Both the position numbers and the translations under genes were made by a program. The notes beneath the pieces are model-generated. The model did not search any database, was not told where the DNA came from, and saw nothing but the letters and a program-made list of their open reading frames with translations. Shown piece by piece: positions 25,494-32,976 of a stretch of 64,000 nt of DNA. Position 1 is the stretch's first letter; each line of letters starts with the position of its first letter. Source of the DNA: Clostridium intestinale DSM 6191 (GTDB taxonomy: Bacteria > Bacillota > Clostridia > Clostridiales > Clostridiaceae). Location of the stretch: the NCBI RefSeq assembly GCF_900130055.1, contig NZ_FQXU01000004.1, forward strand, positions 62,001-126,000. The letters are read 5' to 3'.

Positions 25494-25570
25494 AGTATAT
25501 ATTAAGGTTATCACGTTGCTTTAATGTTGTCAATCAGTGTAATTGAATATTAATACTTAGAGCATTATAA

Positions 25571-25605
25571 CTAAAAAAAGGCAGAATAAATCTGCCTTTT
25601 TTTAG
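25571..25605 (-). terminator. Terminator of the DUF421 gene
   Basis: CTAAAAAAAGGCAGA pairs perfectly with TCTGCCTTTTTTTAG. It overlaps the stop codon. Confidence 0.85.
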
Positions 25606-26324
25606 TTATATATAGGGATTGTTTCTTCCCCAGTATATTCTTTTAGTGATACACTAAGTTCTTTATTATCATTTACTGTTGCAAAAAACACATCATCAAT
25701 TGCAGTAATATTAAGCTTCATTAACTCTTCCTCTAACCATATTGTTGAAAGCTTAAGTTTATCTAGTGCATCTTTAATTACCGCTCCTCGAATTATAACA
25801 ACGTAGGATAAAGATGGGGACTTTTTAGTTAGGTGCATATCTTCTATAGTAACAGTTGCTTTGTTTTGTTTTTTAAGCAAAGACAACTTACCACTAGCCT
25901 CTATTATACCTAAATGTATCTCTCCAACATCAAATACCTCTTGCTCTCTTAGCATCTGAAGTACATTGTCTATTGAATATCCAATCTTTTTAAGGCTTTT
26001 AGCTATAAATTTCCCATCTTGTATAACTATCACTGGCTCAAAGGTTATTAGCTTTCCAATTTTCCTATATTTAATCATGAGAGTAGATATTATTTTTTGC
26101 AAAATCCCTACAAAGATAAGCGCTACAACTGTATGTATATGTGGTATATTAGGCTCTGATATATCTGAACCTACTAATGCACCTATTACTATAACTACTA
26201 AAAAATCAAATATAGGCATTTCTCCTATTGTTCTTCTTCCCATGAATAAAGTAACCATAAGCATGAATGGTAAAATAGTAAAAATCCTTAAAAATACTAT
26301 CATAAAGTCCTTAAATAAATTCAT
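25602..26324 (-). CDS. DUF421 (YetF/YrbG-type) membrane protein
   Basis: This 240-residue protein has about three N-terminal membrane helices (10-28, 40-58 and 62-82) and a cytoplasmic C-terminal part made of the YetF-type domain (FEPVIVIQDGKFIAKSLKKIGYSIDNVLQMLREQEVFDVGEI...). Relatives are common in spore formers and some are sporulation-linked, but no biochemical role is established. It is a single gene flanked by terminators. Confidence 0.85.
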   Translation of the reverse strand: MNLFKDFMIVFLRIFTILPFMLMVTLFMGRRTIGEMPIFDFLVVIVIGALVGSDISEPNIPHIHTVVALIFVGILQKIISTLMIKYRKIGKLITFEPVIVIQDGKFIAKSLKKIGYSIDNVLQMLREQEVFDVGEIHLGIIEASGKLSLLKKQNKATVTIEDMHLTKKSPSLSYVVIIRGAVIKDALDKLKLSTIWLEEELMKLNITAIDDVFFATVNDNKELSVSLKEYTGEETIPIYN

Positions 26325-26384
26325 TTCTTCAGCTCCTTAACAACATATTTATGTTGTTACTTTGCCCTATTTTAACTTAAAAAA

Positions 26385-27062
26385 TTACTTAACTGCTCCA
26401 CCATGAAACATACATTCATATACTTTTTTATTATTATAGAAAATTTCTTCGTATCCTTTAAACCATTTAAAATCCCCTTGAACAATGCAGTGATATTTAT
26501 AATCTCCGTTTTCATATACAAGGGGTCCTCTATATGGCATTTCTTTATTAACTAAGGCTAGAGTTTCCTTTAAGAAATCCCCTGAAAAACCTTCACCTAA
26601 AACTCTTCCTTTATAATTCATTGCCCATATAGGAGTGTTATCTTTCCATATGCCTTCTTCGCCTAAAAATATTTCTCCGCCTAAATAGGTATCTATGTAT
26701 TTTAACTCTCCCTCTGAATGTTCAAAATCATGTGATTTAGGTCTTGATGATTCTACTTTAGCTCCTTTTCCAGCATAAGTTACCTTTTTTGCCCTGCATA
26801 AAAACTCAATAATATTATCATCAATTTCCTTTTCTTCTTTTTTATCATTATATTCACATTCGTCATAGGCCTCTTTTACTAGTTTATCTATGCTGATCTT
26901 AAACATATCACTTATTAAAATCAGATTTTCTACATCTGGATAAGATTGTCCTATTTCCCATTTAGCAACCGCTTGTCTAGATACCCCTATTTTTTCAGCT
27001 ATGCTCTCTTGCGATAAGCCTTTTTCTTTTCTAATACTCTGCAATTTATCTTTAAAACTCAT
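26385..27062 (-). CDS. XRE-family HTH protein with DUF5680
   Basis: The 225-residue protein has an N-terminal Cro/C1-type HTH (about 6-60, LSQESIAEKIGVSRQAVAKWEIGQSYP), a short acidic linker, and a C-terminal DUF5680 domain (about 85-222, FLCRAKKVTYAGKGAKVESSRPKSHDFEHSEG...YRGPLVYENGDYKYHC). The domain pairing is known in clostridia; the sensed ligand is not. A perfect 15-bp dyad (27086-27100) just upstream suggests autorepression. Confidence 0.85.
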   Translation of the reverse strand: MSFKDKLQSIRKEKGLSQESIAEKIGVSRQAVAKWEIGQSYPDVENLILISDMFKISIDKLVKEAYDECEYNDKKEEKEIDDNIIEFLCRAKKVTYAGKGAKVESSRPKSHDFEHSEGELKYIDTYLGGEIFLGEEGIWKDNTPIWAMNYKGRVLGEGFSGDFLKETLALVNKEMPYRGPLVYENGDYKYHCIVQGDFKWFKGYEEIFYNNKKVYECMFHGGAVK

Positions 27063-27085
27063 ATAAAATCACCTCTATTTAATTA

Positions 27086-27100
27086 TATAAGTGTCTTATA
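27086..27100. promoter_or_regulatory. 15-bp dyad upstream of the XRE gene
   Basis: TATAAG-TGT-CTTATA is a perfect dyad 24 bases before the start and overlaps a TATAAT-like -10 element on the minus strand. It is a likely operator for the XRE repressor. Confidence 0.5.
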
Positions 27101-27149
27101 CAAACCTCTACCAAATAAAGCTTACAAAGTTGACAACTTCTAGTTGCAA

Positions 27150-27680
27150 TTATGATTTGAATATACTTTTTCTATCCAATTCAAGTTTTGAAGAAGTTAG
27201 ATGTATAATTAGTTCCTCTATAGAAGATAAAACTGCAACTAAAACTATAATCCATAATAGTTGAATTTTATTAAACATAATAAATAGTGGAGCAGTAAAA
27301 AGAAGGAGGCCTGTAAGTTTATTTCCCCAAGTGTGCAAAATTCCAAAACAGTGATATTTATATGCCACAACCCCCATGTTAACTATACGAACTATAAAAG
27401 TTACAATAACTCCTGGAATAAAAGCTAATATTTTTTCTCCTAAGTATATGATTATGGAAGTTGTTATTACTAAAAAAAGAATCAAATCTGCTAATGAATC
27501 TAGCTTAGATCCTAATACACTTTGGGTATTAGTTTTCCTTGCGATATACCCATCTAAAATATCAGTAAATCCACATATAAGGTAAATGCTTATAAATAGT
27601 ATAGTATTATTAAAAGCAAAAAATAATCCAAATAACAATATTATTCTGCTTATAGATATAATGTTTGCAACATTCTTCAC
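27150..27680 (-). CDS. CDP-alcohol phosphatidyltransferase family protein (PgsA-like)
   Basis: This 176-residue membrane enzyme moves a phosphatidyl group from CDP-diacylglycerol to an alcohol. It carries the full family motif DGx2ARx8Gx3Dx3D (DGYIARKTNTQSVLGSKLDSLAD, about residues 43-65), with four to five membrane helices around it. Whether it makes phosphatidylglycerol-phosphate or another phospholipid is not clear, as the main pgsA of clostridia lies elsewhere. It is a single gene. Confidence 0.88.
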   Translation of the reverse strand: MKNVANIISISRIILLFGLFFAFNNTILFISIYLICGFTDILDGYIARKTNTQSVLGSKLDSLADLILFLVITTSIIIYLGEKILAFIPGVIVTFIVRIVNMGVVAYKYHCFGILHTWGNKLTGLLLFTAPLFIMFNKIQLLWIIVLVAVLSSIEELIIHLTSSKLELDRKSIFKS

Positions 27681-27740
27681 GAAACTGCCTCCTGATATAT
27701 ATTTATACTTAATTATATAATAAAAAAATACGCAAGGCGA

Positions 27741-28313
27741 CTATGGACGTTCTATTTTCTTAGCATATTCTATAAAAGCTTTAATATCCTCATTCATTAG
27801 TAATAGAACTGATTTTTTTATGATATCTAAATCCCAATCCCACCATTTAATTTCAAGTAACTCTTTAATAGTAGCTTCATCAAATCTATATTTAACTACC
27901 TTCCCCGGATTTCCTGCAACTACTCCATATGGTGGAACATCTCTTGTTACAAGAGAGTTACATCCAATAACAGCTCCATCACCTATAGTAACTCCAGAAA
28001 GTATTGTTGCACCATGACATAACCAAACATCATTTCCAATTACCACATTTCCTTTTGTTTTTGGATGTCCAGTTATATAAGCATATTCATCTAAAAATGC
28101 ATTAAAAGGATAAGTTGTAACCCAATCACTCCTGTGTTCTCCCCCTAAGAATATTGTTACTGCATCTGCTATAGAAGAAAACTTTCCTATATCAAGTGTT
28201 GTATTTTCTCCCCATGTTCTAACTATTGGCGTTCCATAGGTTCCAAATCCCATATGAACTCTACCATATAACATATATCTGTCTGGAAAATTTGTACTTA
28301 TATCTGTACCCAT
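27741..28313 (-). CDS. CatB-related O-acetyltransferase (xenobiotic acyltransferase, hexapeptide repeat)
   Basis: The 190-residue left-handed beta-helix protein has hexapeptide repeats such as VVIGNDVWLCHGATILSGVTIGDGAVIGCNSLV and VAGNPGKVVKYRF. The catalytic-type His lies in FLGGEHRSDWVTTYPF. The family acetylates hydroxyl groups of antibiotics (chloramphenicol, streptogramin A) or of sugars; resistance cannot be claimed from sequence alone. I chose ATG 28313 because GGAGG lies between it and the earlier in-frame ATG at 28331. Confidence 0.85.
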   Translation of the reverse strand: MGTDISTNFPDRYMLYGRVHMGFGTYGTPIVRTWGENTTLDIGKFSSIADAVTIFLGGEHRSDWVTTYPFNAFLDEYAYITGHPKTKGNVVIGNDVWLCHGATILSGVTIGDGAVIGCNSLVTRDVPPYGVVAGNPGKVVKYRFDEATIKELLEIKWWDWDLDIIKKSVLLLMNEDIKAFIEYAKKIERP

Positions 28314-28404
28314 AAATTTTATCCTCCACATAATTTACTACAACATATTCCACTGATATTATATGAACAAGCAAATTAATGTTCTACCACAATAATTTTT
28401 TATA

Positions 28405-28443
28405 AAATTAGGGCAAGTTTAGCTGCTACTTCTAAACTTGCCC
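28405..28443 (-). terminator. Terminator of the flavin reductase operon
   Basis: A perfect 11-bp stem GGGCAAGTTTA / TAAACTTGCCC has a moderately T-rich minus-strand tail. Confidence 0.75.
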
Positions 28444-28486
28444 TTAAATCTATTGAATAATCGGGGAATTACTCAAATGAAAACTA

Positions 28487-28825
28487 CTATTTTGCTTCTT
28501 CCAAAGCACTTCCAACAGCTTTAATAACTGCTTTACTAGATGTTGTTGCTCCACTTACTGTCTCAACATCTGATGTATTTTTCTTAATCATATCTGGAAT
28601 TAAATATTCTTTGATTGATTCAAATATTGTTTCAGTTTCTTTATTATCAAGGATAACAATATCAGATAACTTTCCATCTGCAACTTTAACTTCAACTTCT
28701 ATAGGTCCTTTAAGTCCATCACTTGTCCCCTTGTATGTTCCATCTTTATATTTATCTGATCCACCACAACTTACTAATAAAGTTGCTGTTAAAACTGCTA
28801 CTGGTATCAATGCTTTTATTTTCAT
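28487..28825 (-). CDS. FMN-binding lipoprotein (flavinylated electron-transfer subunit)
   Basis: This 112-residue precursor has a lipoprotein signal (lipobox LLVSC, Cys20) and then one FMN_bind domain. The motif SGATTSS near residue 93-99 matches the site where ApbE links FMN covalently to a Thr/Ser. It should sit on the outer membrane face and pass electrons to the FAD protein encoded 32 bases upstream. In many bacteria the two domains are one polypeptide; here they are split. ApbE is not in this window. Confidence 0.88.
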   Translation of the reverse strand: MKIKALIPVAVLTATLLVSCGGSDKYKDGTYKGTSDGLKGPIEVEVKVADGKLSDIVILDNKETETIFESIKEYLIPDMIKKNTSDVETVSGATTSSKAVIKAVGSALEEAK

Positions 28826-28857
28826 AATAATCTATTCCTCCTAAATCCACATTCTTA

Positions 28858-30282
28858 TTATTTAATTAATTCTGCTGCGCTTTTTCCAGCTTGTCTACCA
28901 TATACTATTATATCTGCTACTGCGTTTCCACCAAGTCTGTTTGCTCCATGTACTCCTCCAGTAACTTCTCCAGCTGCAAATAATCCTTTTATTGCTTTTC
29001 CGTTACTATCTAAAACTTCTGCATTTGTATTTATAACAACTCCACCCATAGTGTGATGTATTATTGGAGTTATTTGTATTGCATAGAACTTACCTTTGTT
29101 TAATTTCTTTAAAAGACTTGTTCTTCCTAGTGGATCATTTTGAGTATCTACTGAAGTGTTGTATTCATCTATAGTTGATTTTAATGTAGCTCCATCTACT
29201 CCTATTTTGCTAGCTAAATCTTCTACAGAATTTCCTTCAACTACAACTCCAGCTCCAACATACTCTTCAATAGCGTGTAATCCATCTTTAACATTATCAT
29301 CAAAAACTAAAAATGCTTCTTTACCTTCTTGTCCTAAAACTGCTTTAGATACTTTATCTCTTGTATCTAATTCATTATAGAATCTCTTTGCACTTTTGTT
29401 TACTAATATTGCACCATCACCTCTAACACCTTCACTAATAAGAAGCCCTTGAGCCGCTACTCCTGTTGGGTGAGTTTGGATTTGTTCCATATCTCTTAAT
29501 GCACCGCCAAGACTCTCAACTAGTTTTATACCATCACCTGTAGCTCCTGGATGATTTGTAGTAGCAAAACCTTCTAGTTCAGGCTTGTACCCAGTAATCA
29601 TTTCCATGTTAGCTCCAAAACCACCAGCTGCAACTACTACAACTTTAGTGTTTATTGTATACGCTTTTCCTTCTTTGTCCTTAGCCTTAACTCCTGAAAT
29701 GTTTCCTTCTGAATCTTTAACTATTTCAGTCGCTTCATTAAGAGTTCTTATATCTACTCCTTGTTTTTCAGCTTCAGTTTTTAAAGTTTTAACTATTGTT
29801 GCTCCAACAGCGGCTCCACCTACTGGTCTATGTATTCTGTCATTAGTAGCTCCACCTGCTCTTGCAACTTCGTTTAAGTCTGCACCTAACCCAATTAGCC
29901 AGTCTACTCCGTCTTTAGCTTCATTTGCTAACTTTTTAACCAATTCAGGGTCATTAAGGTTCTTTCCACCCTTCATTGTGTCATCTATCATAGTTTGTAT
30001 GCTATCTTTTATACCAGCTGCTTTTTGAGGTGTAGATTCTGCTGCATTCATACCACCAGTTGCTTTATTTGTGTTTCCTCCAACCATAGGCATTTTCTCA
30101 AGAACGACTATTTTTTCTACGCCCTCTTCCTTTGCCTGTACTGCAGCTGCTAGCCCTGCTCCACCTGCACCTATTATTACAAGGTCAGCACTTTCTGATT
30201 TTGTTTTTGCTCCACATCCCATCATTGTAGCCATAGACATTACTACAAGACTTAACGCGATAACTATTTTTTTCTTATTCAT
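28858..30282 (-). CDS. Extracytoplasmic flavocytochrome-c/fumarate-reductase-type FAD protein, lipoprotein
   Basis: This 474-residue precursor begins with a signal and lipobox (MATMMGC), then a Rossmann FAD motif (IIGAGGAGLAAAVQAKEEG, about 35-53). The FRD/urocanate-reductase-like domain has IHRPVGGAAVG, THPTG, HHTMGGVVI and GEVTGGVHGANRLGGNAVAD, which carry the dehydrogenase active-site Arg and His. It likely reduces an external acceptor such as fumarate or a related enoate with electrons from the FMN lipoprotein. I chose ATG 30282, because the first ATG (30288) is only two bases after GGAGG. It is likely controlled by the two-component system next door. Confidence 0.88.
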   Translation of the reverse strand: MNKKKIVIALSLVVMSMATMMGCGAKTKSESADLVIIGAGGAGLAAAVQAKEEGVEKIVVLEKMPMVGGNTNKATGGMNAAESTPQKAAGIKDSIQTMIDDTMKGGKNLNDPELVKKLANEAKDGVDWLIGLGADLNEVARAGGATNDRIHRPVGGAAVGATIVKTLKTEAEKQGVDIRTLNEATEIVKDSEGNISGVKAKDKEGKAYTINTKVVVVAAGGFGANMEMITGYKPELEGFATTNHPGATGDGIKLVESLGGALRDMEQIQTHPTGVAAQGLLISEGVRGDGAILVNKSAKRFYNELDTRDKVSKAVLGQEGKEAFLVFDDNVKDGLHAIEEYVGAGVVVEGNSVEDLASKIGVDGATLKSTIDEYNTSVDTQNDPLGRTSLLKKLNKGKFYAIQITPIIHHTMGGVVINTNAEVLDSNGKAIKGLFAAGEVTGGVHGANRLGGNAVADIIVYGRQAGKSAAELIK

Positions 30283-30355
30283 ATTCATTACCTCCGCATT
30301 ATTTTTACCACCAAATACATACTATTTGATTGTTAAAAAAAACTCAATCTTAAGG

Positions 30356-30382
30356 TCTTTTTAATCTTTTTAATCTTTTTGG
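30356..30382. promoter_or_regulatory. Three tandem 9-bp repeats in the flavin reductase promoter region
   Basis: TCTTTTTAA, TCTTTTTAA and TCTTTTTGG follow each other without gaps, 75-100 bases upstream of the reductase start. This position suits direct-repeat binding by a CitB/DcuR-type activator. Confidence 0.45.
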
Positions 30383-30430
30383 TCTGATATTTTTACTTGA
30401 ACCATCAAATATCAATTTCTTCTTTATGTT

Positions 30431-30515
30431 TATGTTGGGCCTCTTGATATACCTTCTGATGCACCTCTTTGATATACTTTTTGATGAAAATTTTGATGCA
30501 CATTATGATGGGCCT
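30431..30515. repeat. Array of seven degenerate 12-bp repeats
   Basis: Seven head-to-tail units of 12, 12, 12, 13, 12, 12 and 12 bases: TATGTTGGGCCT, CTTGATATACCT, TCTGATGCACCT, CTTTGATATACTT, TTTGATGAAAAT, TTTGATGCACAT, TATGATGGGCCT. Consensus TTTGATGCACCT. The same units recur at 51354-51466, 51901-51912, 54393-54458 and 61597-61608. Confidence 0.85.
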
Positions 30516-30559
30516 TTTATGTTTTATCAAAAGTACTATGAAAGTTAATACTTGGACAT

Positions 30560-30606
30560 AAAAAAACTGTAATATCAACTTTAAATAATTGTTGATATTA
30601 CAGTTT
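30560..30606 (-). terminator. Terminator of the two-component operon
   Basis: A perfect 16-bp stem (AAACTGTAATATCAAC / GTTGATATTACAGTTT) ends in a run of T on the minus strand. Confidence 0.9.
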
Positions 30607-30612
30607 CTTATA

Positions 30613-31299
30613 TTATTTCTTTTTATAAAGATGTATTGGTCTTCCAACTTTTCCATAAACCCTAATAAGTTTTAGGTCTCCTTCTTTAACCATGTAGTCT
30701 AAATATCTTCTAACAGTAACCCTTGCGAGTCCTACTCCATCTGCAATTACTTCTGCTGTATTGCTGTCATCTAAACTATCAATATGATCTTTAATTTGAT
30801 TATAGGTATCTATATTTAATCCTCTTATAAGTACTTTTTCTTTTGATTCTTTTTTGTCTTTATTAAGATTTATTCCTGTTATATATTTATCTATATAATC
30901 TTGTCCTATTCTATCAGAACATCCTATATCCTTATATCTTACAAGATATTTCTTCATTGCTTCTTCAAATCTTTCAAAAGTAAAGGGTTTAACTAAATAA
31001 TCCATAACACCATACCTAAAGGCCTCGTTTATAGAGTTTATTTTATTTTCAGCTGTTATTAGTATTACATCTGAAGAAATTTCATTTCCTCTAATCCACT
31101 TTAGAAAATCTAGTCCATTTCCTGAAGGTAGAAAAACATCTAAAAGTATTAAATCCACTTCGTTTTTCAATAGATATTCTTTTGCTTCCTCTATATCTGA
31201 AACTGAAGAAACAATATTCATACTTTCAAATTGATTTGAATAATTTTCGTTTATCTTTCTAACCATAGGGTCATCTTCAACAATCATTATTTTTATCAT
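30613..31299 (-). CDS. Response regulator of the CitB/DcuR family
   Basis: The 228-residue protein has an N-terminal receiver domain (about 1-120) with acidic pocket VEDD, phosphoacceptor Asp in LILLDVFLP (about residue 54), the Thr of LITAEN and Lys of VKPF. The C-terminal DNA-binding part (about 145-228) has the winged HTH seen in CitB/DctR regulators (DGVGLARVTVRRYLDYMVKEG). It is encoded 16 bases after its kinase. The likely target is the adjacent flavin reductase operon. Confidence 0.9.
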   Translation of the reverse strand: MIKIMIVEDDPMVRKINENYSNQFESMNIVSSVSDIEEAKEYLLKNEVDLILLDVFLPSGNGLDFLKWIRGNEISSDVILITAENKINSINEAFRYGVMDYLVKPFTFERFEEAMKKYLVRYKDIGCSDRIGQDYIDKYITGINLNKDKKESKEKVLIRGLNIDTYNQIKDHIDSLDDSNTAEVIADGVGLARVTVRRYLDYMVKEGDLKLIRVYGKVGRPIHLYKKK

Positions 31300-31315
31300 A
31301 TCTACATTTCTCCCT

Positions 31316-32866
31316 TCATAACTCTACATGCCACACAGTTTCTTCTTCATCTGATTCAACATATATTTTCCCATTAGCATTTTCTATTATATTGATTACG
31401 TTAAATAAACCTAGTCCTCTATTTTCGCCTTTTGTACTAAAGCCAGCTTTAAATATCTTTTCAAAATCCTCATCCTCAATCTTAGGTCCGTTATTTTTAA
31501 CCGTTATCTTTAACTTATCCTTTTGAATTATTGAAAAATGTATTTTACCATTCTTTATTCCTTTAAGAGCCTCAATTGAGTTTTCTACTAGATTTCCTAT
31601 TATACATCCTATTTTATCTTGGCCTACAGGATTATCAACATTTTCATAGTTACTTTCTTTATCAATCACCATATCAATTTTTGCCTCAGCAGCTCTATTA
31701 TACTTTGCTAATAATAAGGCTGATATGGATTTATCTTTTATGTTATCCAAAACAAGCATTACCTCATTTCGCTTTTTGCTAGTTTTAAGAATATATTCTT
31801 TTGCATCATCATAGGCTTCTAAATGTATTAACCCTAAAATAGTATGAAGTTTATTCATAAACTCATGATTTTGAGCTCTTAAATCCCAATTAAGCTTTTT
31901 AATAACTTGAAGTTCCTCAACAAGTTCCTCTACATCTATCATATTTTTAAATGAAACAATTGCCCCTACAGTTGTTTCATTGTCTTTAACTATTGAATAG
32001 TTACTTATAATTTTCGTATTATTATTTAGTGTTTGTTCTAGATTCAATATGGATTCTTCCTTATCTAATAACGTTCTCAAAGTATCTCCTATATTGTTAT
32101 CTAAATTATCTACACTCATGTTTTTGATATCTTGATGAACCTCTAATATTTTCATAGCCTTATTGTTGATTAATGATATTGTACCATCTTTATTTACTGC
32201 GATGATTCCATCAGTTATATTATTTAAAGTTACTTCTCTTTCCTTTAATAACAGTGAAATTTCCTCTGGTTCTAAACCAAATATTGTTTTCTTTATACTT
32301 ACGGCAACAAACTTAGCAAGAAACAACCCAAATAAAGCAACAAGTATAATAAAAGGAAGAAGATTTTTTGAGAATTGTATGTATTCATCAAATATATTTA
32401 CTTTTAATGTACCAACACAAACAACACCTACTTGTCTATCTCCTCTAAATATTGGCGAAAAAGCCTTAACTGTTGCTCCCATTGTTCCAATTCCTTCATC
32501 AGCATAAACTTCACCATACTTTATTGCTCTATCTATAGTGCTGTTTGAAAACTGTCCACCAACTTTTTCAATATGTGGATGAGAATACCTCACTCTATTC
32601 ATATCAGTGACAGTTATAAAGGTAACCCCTGCTTCTTCTCTTATATTATTTACGTAAGGGTTTATTATTAACTCTCCACCTAGCTCTCCAACATTATCAA
32701 TTAGTACAGGACTTTTTGACAACGTTATCGCCATGTCCATGAGTCCATTTTCAACTTTTTCTCTTATTTTTCTATTAATCTCAAGTACTGATATAAAAGT
32801 AGCTAAAGATACAACAGAAATAATTATAATCATAACCATGGTAGTTATCTTATTTTGTAATTTCAT
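31316..32866 (-). CDS. Sensor histidine kinase of the CitA/DcuS family
   Basis: This 516-residue membrane kinase has two transmembrane helices (about 8-28 and 170-192) around an extracytoplasmic PDC/Cache sensor (VTFITVTDMNRVRYSHPHIEKVGG, SPIFRGDRQVGVVCVG). A PAS domain follows (about 215-320), then a SpoOB-type dimer box with phospho-acceptor His in AQNHEFMNKLHTILGL and a HATPase domain (NLVENSIEAL, GRGLGLF-like NRGLGLFNV). The family senses C4-dicarboxylates or citrate outside the cell. It is encoded upstream of its regulator in one operon. Confidence 0.9.
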   Translation of the reverse strand: MKLQNKITTMVMIIIISVVSLATFISVLEINRKIREKVENGLMDMAITLSKSPVLIDNVGELGGELIINPYVNNIREEAGVTFITVTDMNRVRYSHPHIEKVGGQFSNSTIDRAIKYGEVYADEGIGTMGATVKAFSPIFRGDRQVGVVCVGTLKVNIFDEYIQFSKNLLPFIILVALFGLFLAKFVAVSIKKTIFGLEPEEISLLLKEREVTLNNITDGIIAVNKDGTISLINNKAMKILEVHQDIKNMSVDNLDNNIGDTLRTLLDKEESILNLEQTLNNNTKIISNYSIVKDNETTVGAIVSFKNMIDVEELVEELQVIKKLNWDLRAQNHEFMNKLHTILGLIHLEAYDDAKEYILKTSKKRNEVMLVLDNIKDKSISALLLAKYNRAAEAKIDMVIDKESNYENVDNPVGQDKIGCIIGNLVENSIEALKGIKNGKIHFSIIQKDKLKITVKNNGPKIEDEDFEKIFKAGFSTKGENRGLGLFNVINIIENANGKIYVESDEEETVWHVEL

Positions 32867-32976
32867 AATTCCTCTTATTCTGCTTTTTTTCTTAATTATA
32901 TCACAGAGATTTTCCTAATGCATTTTTTCTTTGGTAAATGAGAATAGACAAGCCTCATTTGACTTGCCTATATTAC

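Larger units (their letters stand above)
30283..30612. other. 330-bp gap between the flavin reductase and the response regulator
   Basis: It contains three 9-bp direct repeats (30356-30382), the 12-bp repeat array (30431-30515) and the response-regulator terminator (30560-30606). An open minus-strand frame across the array gives a low-complexity translation and is not a gene. Confidence 0.75.

Noticed and set aside
27741-28313. Proven antibiotic-resistance gene
   Set aside because: CatB-related hexapeptide acetyltransferases include many non-resistance members; the sequence alone does not decide.
29585-30028. 147-codon plus-strand frame
   Set aside because: It is antisense to the FAD reductase gene; the translation has no domain.
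30431-30515. Possible CRISPR-like array
   Set aside because: 12-bp units directly abut each other, with no spacers.
30405-30656. 83-codon open frame on the minus strand
   Set aside because: It runs through the 12-bp repeat array and the response-regulator terminator; the translation is low in complexity and there is no ribosome binding site.
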